Shown piece after piece: positions 1 to 9,258 of a DNA stretch of 64,000 nucleotides (the stretch's first letter is position 1; every line of letters starts with the position of its first letter). Source of the stretch: Labia minor (lineage: Eukaryota; Arthropoda; Insecta; Dermaptera; Spongiphoridae). The translations under genes and the position numbers were made by a program. The DNA lies in contig OY720345.1 in NCBI GenBank assembly GCA_963082975.1, positions 55,968,528 through 56,032,527 of the forward strand, given 5' to 3'. A model generated the notes under the pieces. The model searched no databases, was not told the DNA's origin, and saw nothing but the letters and a program-made list of their open reading frames with translations.

Positions 1-177
1 AAAAATTTCTAATTACAATACTAATTAATATTTAATTAATTTAAATCGAAATACCCACACACATGTTGGAAAAGATATGTAAATATATATGTTGCGAATT
101 CCTAATAAAATGATCAATAACCAATCTATAACCCAAGAGCACATAATTAATGACACAATTGCATATACAAGGGTTAA

Positions 178-1248
178 TCTATATATAAAGGAGAGTGTTT
201 GTATGTATGTATGTATGTAATTTGTTTACTTTTTTGCTGTCATAGAAACAAACAAAAAAGAAATTTCCTACTTTACCGACACTTTACCGGTAATTTAGAA
301 TTATGAACATCAAAAAATAAGAAACGATTTCTATGAAATTACATCACAATATTCTTATATACCTCTATGGTAACATATAGACTATAGATTTTACTAATAT
401 CTAATCAATAACCGCGGAATTTAATTTTTTAAAGTTTATATATAGTTCTCCGTGTTGTTCATTCAAGAGCCAGGCGTGGCCCACTGATTGGCGGACTCAT
501 TTTACACAACGTATATAACTCTAGCGATTCCCAATCAAAGAATTATTATAATATTTAACTTTTTATTTTATTATTTTAAATTCTAATATTCAAATATCAT
601 TTCAATTAAATAATTTATTCTAAAAAAGTTCGCATTTTAATTAATATAATAAAATATTTAAATCATATTTAACTTAAATGATTTTGTATTTATTCTTTCT
701 ATATTTGAATACTTCTTTTATTTTAAGGGAGGGAATTAACTATGATCTAAAAAAATTAATAAATGAACTTAATAATAAAAAATCAAATAAATCCATTAAT
801 TTAAATTAATACTATTAATGAATGTATATATTGTTAATTTATCTTTAGTTTTATCAATACTTTTATACCGTTAATTTTTATAAATTGTCTCAAGTCTCTA
901 ACTTTGCATTTTCTCAAATTTTATTATAATTAAAAATATTCAATAATAAAAATATTCAATAAAAATCAAGCAATGAAATTAAAATATCAAAATGAAATGA
1001 TCAAGAAATATTATACTCTATTATAACATATACAATACTTATAAACTATAGGCGGAGGAAATATAAGACGATATCATTGCGGGTTCAGGCCAAATCGATC
1101 AACATTAATTAAGATATTTTCATTATGACAGATATTTAAAAAAACCGCGAATTCAATAATTCTGTTCACTAATTATTTGTAGACTTTAGTAAAACCTACT
1201 CATGAATGACTCAATAGATCCGGATAAACTTTTTCAAATTTTGAACTT
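178..1248 (+). mobile_element. Helitron family C, copy 1 (3'-truncated)
   Basis: The element starts A|TCTATATATAAAGG, the canonical Helitron context (5' TC after an A). The next ~1 kb is the reverse complement of the 5' half of the two longer copies at 17901-19941 and 37189-39253. A GTAT microsatellite follows the 5' end. At 1075-1248 a reverse-transcriptase remnant reads CGFRPNRSTL, the start of RT block B of RTE/Jockey-type LINEs. Similarity to the other copies stops near 1248, so the 3' half with the CTAG end is missing; a family A element begins shortly after. Not autonomous: no Rep or helicase is visible. Confidence 0.75.
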
Positions 1249-1276
1249 GAAGTTCGGAGATGGAAATAAGTATAAG

Positions 1277-2063
1277 TCGAGTATCTCGCAATTTGAAATG
1301 GATTAAATATCATATATTATATTTAAATTAAATTTAATTAATTATAAATTAAAATTAATAAATAATATTTATTAAACTAGAGCATGTTTGACTATTTGTT
1401 GATGTGACCATTTGCAGTCGTGTTAAAAAATTAATTCCTGTACTTTCAGCCTTTCAATCCTGATGAAATTCTATATATTGCAGTTATATACAATTTTTAA
1501 TCATGTGAAAAACTTTCAAACATATATCTTTATTTTTACGGTCACTTTAGATCAGGGGTGTCAATCTCGCGGCCCGTGACCACATTCGACTTTTTTAAAA
1601 AAATTTCAATTTGTATCTAAAAAAATAGGTAAAATGTTTTTCACGATTAGAATTTTAAACATTTCCGACTATTATTCGAAATAAATCTAGGTTTCTATGA
1701 ATATTGATTTTTTTTTGCGGCCCGACTAAAGTTAAACCTTGTTTGTTTAGCCCAAGTGTATTTATGAGTTTGACACCCCTGCTTTAGAGGAAAAAAATCA
1801 AAACGCTGTAGGTAATGACCCTTGAGCTACATTTCTCAAAAGTTGATAGAAAACTACGAATTTTGAATAATGCCCGTGTACCAAATTTCATTATTCTAGC
1901 TCAAACCGTTTTTCCGTAATCTTATCTACATACACACACACACACACATATATATATACATTTTTCTCAACCTTCGTGAAAATGACCTTCAAAATGTATA
2001 AAAACATCAAAATCTCGACATCGAAAATTTTCGTGATCGCAATACTATCTCTGGCGAGATAGT
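1277..2063 (-). mobile_element. HINE-like family A copy, carrying a hAT MITE
   Basis: Runs from TCGAGTATCTCGCA to GCGAGATAGT followed by a run of A, the reverse orientation of family A. The inverted ends ACTATCTCGC / GCGAGATAGT, the CA microsatellite near 1930 and the phrase AAATTTCATTATTCTAGC match the full-length copy at 43973-44583. The outer hairpin is partly lost. A 229-bp hAT MITE interrupts it at 1553-1781. No protein is encoded; short open frames here are by-products. Confidence 0.8.
1553..1781. mobile_element. hAT-type MITE, 229 bp
   Basis: Ends are CAGGGGTGTCAA and TTTGACACCCCTG, inverted repeats of the widespread hAT type. Flanks CTTTAGAT (1545-1552) and CTTTAGAG (1782-1789) match at 7 of 8 positions, as expected for an aged 8-bp hAT target duplication. 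No coding capacity. It sits inside a family A copy and is therefore younger than it. Confidence 0.85.
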
Positions 2064-2377
2064 AAAAAGTAAACGCCAGGGCCCCTGGTTGAGCAATCAA
2101 TCAACTTACAGCCACAATTTTTTTAACTTCTATTTCTAAACTTGCAGCCTTTATAGTTTTCTGAATGTGGTAATTTTATAAGTATTGATTTATTAGACTT
2201 AAATTAATATCATCTCACAAAAGTGATATCAGGCTGACCCCAATTCTTAGCCAAAAACAATTTGAAAATAAATGTGCTAAATTATCGACTCTTTTTTAAA
2301 ATAGAATAAATAAAAAAAATTAATTATTCATTTAAAGTTTTCTTAAGTTTTAAGCTATGAATCAATGGATGTGGCTA

Positions 2378-2444
2378 TTTATACATACAGTATGTTGGAT
2401 ATTTATACATAGTGTATGTATACTCAATTGGCAATTTATACATA
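2378..2444. repeat. Subterminal motif array in the MULE-like element
   Basis: TTTATACATA occurs at 2378, 2402 and 2435, each followed within a few bases by TATGT or GTATG. Related TGTATAAA/TATACATA words recur inverted at 4005-4057 by the other end. Iterated subterminal motifs of this sort are typical transposase or accessory-protein binding sites. Which protein binds them is inference. Confidence 0.6.
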
Positions 2445-2598
2445 CCCTATGTATAAGAAATTAGCTATTTGTAGTTACGTTTAACGTACTAACTAACCAA
2501 TAACGTTTTATTTATTTAATGTTTATTGTTACAATATACGTAAAAAGCAAAACAATAAAATAGATAAAGAATTAGACATAAACTGTATACTTAAGTAC

Positions 2599-3561
2599 TT
2601 ATTTTTTATTCCGTGTTTTAATTTGCTTCTTGTAAAACCGAATCTGTTTAGTTTTTTTCTTCGGACGTCCTTTAGACTTAATTTTTGTTTTGAATTTTAA
2701 GTTTTCATTTGATTGATGATTTGTATCGGATTCGTTCTGACTTTCAGTACCAACTAAGCTATGCATGCAACTTCCAGATTCAACTAAGTTACTTGTCTCA
2801 GATTCTATTGAACTAATTGTAGGTCCACTATACTCATTCTCAAACAGAGAAACCCCAATTCTAGCATTTTTTTCAATTAATTTTAGTTCATTCATATATT
2901 TGTTAAAGGTTGTAGTTCCATAATTTGATAAAATATCTTTTGTTATTGTCAGTGCTGTATTGAATTTTTCTCGATCCGATAAAATTTTTTGAAAACCATT
3001 GTCTACATCATTCATGCCTTCATCATGATTTTGGTCCATTTCGGTACATGAAGCAAAAAGTTTGTTTCGAAAATTTTGTATATCCTTTCTTATAAACTGT
3101 TTCCCACTTTTTTTACTTAGAACTGCAGCAACCATTCCATCTTTGGCGCTAGACAAGATTAAATCTGTTGCTGTTTCGTAATCATTTTCATTCATAATTT
3201 TGACTTTTCCGTAATTACTATATTCTTCTTTGCCAACGGTATGATTGTGATTTAGTAATAATTTTGTTAATTTCCATTTTTCATTTTTGCTTTTATAAAA
3301 ATTTATTTGAGCTGGACAATTCTTGTAGTAATAATGTTGATTCGGACGTTTTCCCAGGCATTTTGAATTTTGCTTAATACCATGACAACATTTGTACAGT
3401 ACTTGTTTCTGAGACCGTGTTTTAATAACAAATGGATGATAATGCTCTTTACAAAATACATTAACAGTCTTTGATAACTGTTCATAATCATTAAAATGTT
3501 GACCAACATTTAAAATGTGTTCACTAGCATTGTTGTCATCAACGGACATTTGTTCTGTCAT
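2599..3561 (-). CDS. FAR1/WRKY-GCM1-type zinc-finger protein of a MULE-like transposon
   Basis: A 320-residue intronless frame from an ATG at 3561. Residues ~25-107 form a FAR1/FLYWCH-like DNA-binding domain: a FNDYEQLSKTVNVF start, Cys 58/59, Cys 82 in NCPAQINFY, then KWKLTKLLLNHNH with His 105 and 107 completing the C-C-H-H zinc site. This domain normally forms the N-terminus of MULE transposases and of proteins domesticated from them. The middle (~120-280) is Asn/Ser/Glu-rich without a recognised fold, and no DDE or SWIM motif is present. The C-terminus is strongly basic, with an AT-hook-like core GRPKKKTK (from residue 298). It likely binds the element's repeated ends; a repressor or accessory role is inference. 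AATAAA signals lie on the same strand at 2527-2522 and 2516-2507, 70-90 nt past the stop. Subterminal motifs lie at both ends of the element. Confidence 0.8.
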   Translation of the reverse strand: MTEQMSVDDNNASEHILNVGQHFNDYEQLSKTVNVFCKEHYHPFVIKTRSQKQVLYKCCHGIKQNSKCLGKRPNQHYYYKNCPAQINFYKSKNEKWKLTKLLLNHNHTVGKEEYSNYGKVKIMNENDYETATDLILSSAKDGMVAAVLSKKSGKQFIRKDIQNFRNKLFASCTEMDQNHDEGMNDVDNGFQKILSDREKFNTALTITKDILSNYGTTTFNKYMNELKLIEKNARIGVSLFENEYSGPTISSIESETSNLVESGSCMHSLVGTESQNESDTNHQSNENLKFKTKIKSKGRPKKKTKQIRFYKKQIKTRNKK

Positions 3562-4077
3562 CTAAAAGTGAGGTTAGAATATATATTAGAATAATATAAT
3601 CAATTTAAAAAAATCAGTTAATACCTTGCAACACTAATAGAATAAGTCATTCACAATTTAACACTTCAATTATCTATTCAATGTACATATATATCTATAT
3701 TAGATACTGTTAGGTCGCTTCAAACATATTCTTATTAAAATTAGAAATTTTACACACCCAAAGTTATTCTGGTCGCTTTGTAAACTGAAATTATTAACTA
3801 CGTAGTACTTACTGACTCTTTAAAGTAGTACTACCGCAGACACGGGTTCCTTATTACAGACTGTTTGGAGATTTGCTTTAGTAACTTTTAATATTTTATT
3901 TACCTTATTTATATTCTTATTAAACAAATTGTCATTGGTATCTATTTGAATTGTAAAAATAAACTGTAGTTTAAAATATGGATGCATAAATAGCTAATTT
4001 CATATACATTTTGTATGTATAAATATCCAATTGCGTATACATACTGTTTGTATAAATAGCCACATCCATGAATCAAT

Positions 4078-5745
4078 TGAAATTTATAAAATCTATTTTA
4101 ATATATCAGTTTTGAAATAAAAAAATTAAATCATCAATATAAAAAAATTAAGTGTATATTTGTTTATTCCCTGTGCTTGAAGTATTGAAAAAAAACACAA
4201 TTATTTTTACATATTCTTGGTTGCTGCTCTGAGTTTAGTAAGATAGGTTGTTTCCTTGCTATGCTCTACTCTTGGAATTAATCATTTGTAAAGCCCTAAA
4301 TAATTACATCTCCTTCTTGTATTATTTAGACAAGCTGAAAATTGTTTCTCATCTTATTTTATTTCAATAAAAGATGAGAAATATAAATAAAATTCAAATA
4401 AAATAAATATTTACTTAAAATAAAAAATTCCGAAACAATTTTTAATAAATATGTGTGTGATTCAATTTTTCAATATATTTATATCAATTTATAATCCATT
4501 TATAATCTGATATCTTTGAAGACTAATAAGATTCTTCTTGTAAAAGAATTATTAATAATAACATTTATCATAAAAACGAAATCGATGAGATATTTTTTAA
4601 ATGAGTTCTTTCGTGAAAATTCAAGAATCCATCTCATAATTGGAATTCTTTTATTCCGATTCTAATCCCATTAAAAAAGATCAGTAAACAAGAGTTAGTA
4701 ATTTAATAATTAAATAGAAATAAATATTTTATTTTATTTCATTATATTTTTTAGGTCATTCAAGTATATATGTAGGAATTTTTGACATCAACAATAAATA
4801 TGGGCGTAGGTTGAATCAAGGCAAGAAATAATAATATGGAATGGGCGGCCACATTCTTTTAAAATACCATCACATTTGAGTCCTTTAATAGAATAAAATC
4901 AATTTTGATATGATAGCACCAAGCTAGTGCATTTTCTTAAACAAAAACTCTAAAACGTTAAAGATTTATTTCAAGTTTCAGACTGTTCATCTTAGTATAG
5001 TGAATCTATTTATATCCGCCCCAAATTGAAGATAAAATAATATTAAGTAATTCAAATAATTAAATTTCTTAATTATTTATATAAAAAAAGAATTTTATTT
5101 AAATTTCTAATTATTTAGATTTATTTTAAATCATAAATTATATGGATCAGGGACGTGAGGGATTTAAGAGAGAATAGAATTTGGATGAAGACGTTTGGAA
5201 GAATGTGGTTGCTCTAGCCAAAAACTTATGAGTTCCATAGATCAACTAAAATAGATAGATAATTTTATTAAATTTATTATAACGTTAATGTTTATGATCT
5301 ATCTTTATTTAATACTGGCAGACCCGGCAAAGCTTCGCTTTTGCATGTATGTCTGTATACATATATACGTATGTGATAACTGAACACTTAATAATAATAA
5401 TAAAATGTGTAAGGAGGACCGTTTCAAGTTGGGGTCACTTTGTAGACGATCCTCTAATGTTGGGTGCCAATTTATAAGGGGATCTAAGTATGAGGCACTT
5501 GTAATGACCCACGATGACCGTGAATTGTTAATTATGTTAAGTTAATGATGGGCGCAAACTTTGGATATCCCAAAGTATAAAAGAGTGTTGAAAAATTAAG
5601 GGAAAAGGGAAAACAATAATAATGTTCACATTAATTCACTTTAATTAAATAAAATAAAAAATTAACAAATAAAGTATACAAATTTTAAATAGAAAAAAAT
5701 AAGAAAATGTAATTCACTATTATCACTGGAATTAGCAGAAATAAT
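4078..5745. other. AT-rich spacer without recognised genes
   Basis: No coding frame or known repeat was recognised between 4078 and ~5310. From 5316 the text becomes less AT-rich, with ACCCGGCAAAGCTTCG at 5327, a style seen at ends of dispersed insect repeats, and a TATA-like TATAAAAG near 5577. These features lead into the tandem array that begins at 5746. The stretch 5310-6150 could be one repeat unit, but no termini could be defined. Confidence 0.5.
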
Positions 5746-6047
5746 TATCACAGGGTGTGATGATAAGGATTATACACAAATAATTATATCACGGGACGTG
5801 ATAAGTATAGGTTATATCAGGATGATATCACTTGTTCGACTGTATCACAGGGTGTGATGATAAAAATGATTATATACGAAATAATTATATCACGGGACGT
5901 GATAAATACCAGGTCATATCGGGATGATATCACTAGTTCAACTGTATCACAGGGTGTGATGATAAAAATGATTATATACAAAATAATTATTTCACGGGAC
6001 GTGATAAATACCAGGTCATATCGGGATGATATCACTAGTTCCACTGT
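5746..6047. repeat. Tandem array of three ~100-bp units, each with several hairpins
   Basis: Units start with TATCAC at 5746, 5843 and 5945 (periods 97 and 102 bp). Each contains ATCACA-GGG-TGTGAT, ATCACG-GGA-CGTGAT and a weaker ATATC-GGG-ATGATAT, all palindromes with G-rich three-base loops. The last two units are nearly identical, so the array expanded recently. Open frames on both strands across it exist only because the unit length is a multiple of three. Confidence 0.85.
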
Positions 6048-6556
6048 CCATTCTCAACTGTCTAAAAATATTAAAACTTGGAGGGATGGTTCCTCCCCTT
6101 ATGTGAAATGTAATATCTATATATATATTACATTTTAAGAATAATGCGACCAAATAACTTTGTTAATAAAATAAGAAAATAGGAAAACAAAATAAACTAA
6201 AAAATAGACAAACAAAATAAAATGTATAATAAAAAAAAAATAAATTCGAATATAAATACTTTGTCCGTTACAAATGTATTAAATGAATATAATTGAAATT
6301 TTAGTTTTAATTGCACTTTTTTTTGTTTTTTATTTTTATTTATTTTTATTGGAATGATTACAAATAATAATAATAATAATAACAATGTGTTGTCTACACA
6401 CTAATTCCTCAATCTTGCGTTTATACCTACCGCGAAAAGAAAGAGGCAGAGGCCTTGTAAATATAAGAGACCTCTGTAGAAATCAAGAATAGAAATTAAG
6501 AGACCAAATATTAACCTCAAACGACAGGATTATACAGGCTATTAAGGAAATGGACG

Positions 6557-6729
6557 CCGCGAGGTTATAGTGACCGGTCCGCCGACTCGAGTTCGAGTGT
6601 TCAAACCTCGCTGAGTGCATCGATATATAAATCGATATATATAAATATAAATACAAGAATAAATAATAAAGAAGGCTGGCTAAAATGGTGATAATCCGAA
6701 GGCCAAAAAAATAAAAAAAAAAAAAAAAA
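6557..6729 (+). mobile_element. tRNA-derived SINE inserted in LINE copy 1
   Basis: A 173-bp insert is bounded by perfect 13-bp direct repeats AAGGAAATGGACG (6544-6556 and 6730-6742; the leading A residues merge with the poly(A) tail). The head GGTTATAGTGACCGG resembles a pol III A box, and TGTTCAAACC is a good B box about 35 nt later. An AT-rich body and a long A-rich tail follow. Removing it restores continuity of the LINE coding text on either side (IQAIKEMD to DNYTSL), which confirms the boundaries. It is younger than the LINE copy. Confidence 0.9.
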
Positions 6730-6909
6730 AAGGAAATGGACGATAATTATACCTCATTAAACCTAAAAAATCAAGATCACCAAACAACAACAAGAAAAGT
6801 GGAACCTCTAACCAACAAAATTCTGCATGGAAAATTACCAAGATTGATGATGGAGGATCATATTGACAAGGGGGCATCGTACCAATGGATAAATGAAGGC
6901 ACATCCTGA

Positions 6910-7489
6910 AAGCAAAAATGTGAAAACCGTAGGGAGACAATCCAACATATAATGGCAGGATGCTCAAGTCTTTCTGAAACAGCCTATCTGGGAAGACACA
7001 ACCAATTTGCCAAGATTGTCCACCAACACCTAGGACTAAAACACGGCCCCTATTAGATAGAAAAAAAACTCCACTCTATTATAAATATTCGCCGGCACAG
7101 GTACTAGAAGATGAAAACATCATTATTTATTGGGACAGACCGGTACTGACGGATAGAACTGTCGACTTTAACAGGCCAGATATAATACTCATAAATATAA
7201 AAATAAAAATCGGAATAATAATTGATATCGCGGTTCCTCTAACACACAACCTAAAAAAAACTGAATCCGAAAAACGAAATAAATACGAGGAACTCGCGTA
7301 TCAATTAAAAAATATCTGGAAACTAGAAAAGGTTACCATCCATCGTCTGGTAAAAACGGCAGAAGGGATTGTCTCAAAGAACATCGAAAAAACTATCAAG
7401 GATCTTGACATACCAACCAACATAATCAAAGTAGGGCAAAAGGCCATAATTTTGCAAACCTGCCACATCGTCCGCAAGTTCCTTGGGTA
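6910..7489 (+). pseudogene. LINE restriction-like endonuclease domain (copy 1)
   Basis: The text reads ETIQHIMAGCSSL, then LGRHNQFAKIVHQHL, then, after a stop near 7055, YYKYSPAQVLEDENI, DRPVLTDRT, RPDIILINI, IDIAVPLTHN and KAIILQTCHIVRKFLG ending at a stop. This order (Cys-His knuckle, RPD, IDIAVP, terminal CHIVRKFL) is that of the PD-(D/E)xK endonuclease at the C-terminus of R2-superfamily LINEs, which nicks the target for primed reverse transcription. The first Cys pair of the knuckle is missing because of an internal deletion. In-frame stops and frame changes make it non-functional. Confidence 0.85.
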
Positions 7490-7691
7490 ATTATTATTCC
7501 TACGAGTCCTGTGAGCCAGGGTGAACTCTCTCTTCACATCGTCCGAGCCTAATCCCCCCCCACCAAAAAAAAAGACCAAAAGGGGATAGGTGAAAATTTA
7601 CCAGCCTTAAATGCTGAGTAAGTGCAAAAAATCGAATAATAATAATATACCGTTTAATACGTAAAATTAATAATAATAATAATAATAATTC

Positions 7692-7985
7692 TAATAGGGG
7701 TTAGAGGAGGAGCTCATAACTAGTGAGCATATGGTTTGTCAACCATGAGGTCCTGTGCCATATCTAGTATTACTTCCACTTGTACTAGATATCTTTCTTT
7801 TATCTTTCCTATCTGGTCTCTCTCTTGGCCAACTCTTGTTTTTTCCGACCCTGACGCTATTAGGTTCTCGAGGGCTAGGGGTCTTTCATTTCCTACTGTT
7901 TACTCTCTCTTCTTTAAGTCTTTTGGGCAGGTAGACTAAAAAATGCACCATCACCATTTTTTTTTAAATGAGGAAAAAATAATTA
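7692..7985. other. Unclassified stretch between the two LINE copies
   Basis: Starts beside a (TAA)n tract and ends at the AT-rich run before LINE copy 2. On the minus strand a ~55-codon frame (7736-7920) contains RPLALENLIASGSE and VGQERDQIGKIKERYL and looks coding-like, but no family was recognised. It could be the 3' end of another element inserted in the same TAA tract in the opposite direction. Confidence 0.35.
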
Positions 7986-8004
7986 TTTAAAAGGACCGCT
8001 GCTT

Positions 8005-8094
8005 GGCGATCGCCAGGGCGTGTCTGGAGCCGGCGCTGGACACGACAGCATGCGAACCGTCGGTGACAGGAGACTGAGGAGGCGGGCACCTGTC
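8005..8094 (+). other. Stem-rich 5' leader of LINE copy 2
   Basis: Consecutive possible stems: the palindrome GGCGATCGCC (8005-8014), GTGTC/GACAC (8020-8024 with 8039-8043), CGAC/GTCG (8043-8046 with 8059-8062) and GACAGG/CCTGTC (8065-8070 with 8089-8094). R2-superfamily LINEs often start with an HDV-like self-cleaving ribozyme. I could not fit the required double pseudoknot by hand, so only a structured leader is claimed. Confidence 0.4.
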
Positions 8095-8190
8095 AATCAA
8101 CAAACTACAGCCCAACACGAACCAACGGCATCGAGGCAATAACATCGGAAGCCACTCCACTTGCAGGCTCGTCCACTCAAGCTACTAAAG

Positions 8191-8784
8191 ATGACTGCTC
8201 GTAGGGGAGTTCGCAATAAACGTATAAAGTGGACACAAGAGATGAATGCTGACGTTATACGCACATTTTACCGTGTCAATCGTTGCGAAGATAACCCATT
8301 ACCAGGATATAGACATCTCCTTCATACGGAGTTCACGAAACTACACCCAGATTTGGATCTCACCGAACAAAACATCGTTGATAGAAGGAACGTCATCATT
8401 AGAAAATCCTATCTAACAACTAATGATCGGGAAAAAATTCGTCGGGAGGTGGGCTATGAACTACACCATACATCTTTCGAAACCACGTGCGAGGCAAATG
8501 AGCCCCAATCTTTGAGGTGCGTGAGTGTATCGCCAACCCGCACTCAAGAAGAAAAAGACATTGCATCTGCATCAACAAATATGGAGCTCCACGACTCAGC
8601 GAAAGAAAAATTCTACAGCCTTCTTGGATATTATATCGATAGCGAACCATCAAAGAGACCCTCTATCCCAACTTTAAAAAACATAAAACGCGCAAAACCA
8701 TTAATCCTGGCGTTGAATAATATCATGGAGGAATACTTGAGGACCACGCGAAATCTAAACGAAGTACACCTGGCCATATACTGA
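8191..8784 (+). pseudogene. LINE copy 2, N-terminal DNA-binding region of the ORF
   Basis: An open stretch of ~198 codons from the ATG at 8191 (open 10 codons further upstream). It contains KRIKWTQEMNADVIRTFYR, resembling the Myb-like helix in the N-terminal part of R4/Dong/R2 proteins, then DLTEQNIVDRRNVIIR. These N-terminal domains position the protein on target DNA. The coding text continues past 8784 in other frames (PAWKKRLENKINEARAKAD near 8850; FYTNRKKFFRKL near 9080), so the ORF has been broken by frameshifts. RT follows from 9259. Confidence 0.7.
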
Positions 8785-9258
8785 GCTAAACGTGCAGAAT
8801 ATACTTCCACCACGTGAAAGTAATAGCCTGCCCCGAAAGCCTTCAACTCCTGCATGGAAAAAACGGCTGGAGAATAAAATCAATGAGGCCCGAGCAAAGG
8901 CGGATATCATAGATGCCTATCTAAAAAACATCAAATCCAGGAAATGGAATTGACCTCCTCAAACAAGAGTGCACTCAAGAACTAATTAACCTTAAAGATG
9001 TCTTTAGACAGAAGGCGAAGGTAAAAGCTGCGGTGATACAATGAGCTGTCCAAAAGAAAAATTTAAAACTCAGAGTTCTACACGAATAGGAAGAAATTCT
9101 TCAGAAAACTAGACCAACAAAATGAATTCCCGACAACGAGCCAATCCGACATAGACCCCGCAGAATTTCTCAAATACTAGAGCTCTATCTGGTCCCAACC
9201 TAGAAATTACCCTAGAGAAGCAGAATGGCTAGGGTCTATTGAAGAGCGATACGTTGAG

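Larger units (their letters stand above)
2367..4067 (-). mobile_element. MULE-like DNA transposon, 1.7 kb, structurally intact
   Basis: Terminal inverted repeats begin GGATGTGGCTATTTATACA on the left and appear inverted on the right with a single early mismatch. Both ends are flanked by a perfect 10-bp direct repeat, ATGAATCAAT (2357-2366 and 4068-4077). A 9-10-bp duplication is characteristic of Mutator-like elements. Subterminal copies of a TTTATACATA motif follow the left end and are mirrored on the right. The sole gene is a FAR1-type DNA-binding protein (2599-3561, minus). No DDE transposase is present, so the element is either non-autonomous or depends on a partner element. The perfect duplication and open reading frame argue for recent insertion. 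Assignment to MULEs rests on TSD length plus the FAR1 domain and is an inference. Confidence 0.75.
6400..7655 (+). mobile_element. R4/Dong-like LINE, copy 1 (5'-truncated 3' end)
   Basis: Only the C-terminal part of the ORF is present, in several frames. It reads YLPRKE and RGLVNIRDL near 6430-6475, then, past a SINE insertion, NYTSLNLKNQ. The H-x-C end of a zinc knuckle and a restriction-like endonuclease follow. It ends in an AAT-rich tail (7638-7655), and (TAA)n tracts lie on both sides (6363-6381 and 7667-7690). Dong-type elements are known to insert into TAA repeats, which fits. The 5' truncation is usual for LINEs. Clade assignment is by recognition of the C-terminal sequence and was not searched. 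Confidence 0.8.

Noticed and set aside
5746-6047. CRISPR array
   Set aside because: The repeat units are contiguous ~100-bp tandem copies without unique spacers, in a eukaryotic context.
5854-6138. 94-codon plus-strand and matching minus-strand open frames
   Set aside because: They are read-through of the ~100-bp tandem hairpin units on both strands; repeated peptide text follows the DNA repeat.
6680-6967. 95-codon minus-strand frame
   Set aside because: Antisense to the SINE tail and LINE coding text; a poly(T) run encodes the Phe stretch.
7736-7939. 67-codon plus-strand gene
   Set aside because: No motif; the opposite strand reads more protein-like, and the stretch lies between two LINE pieces in TAA repeats.
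8005-8094. Definite HDV-like ribozyme
   Set aside because: Stems are present but the nested double-pseudoknot order and the catalytic C context could not be fitted by eye.
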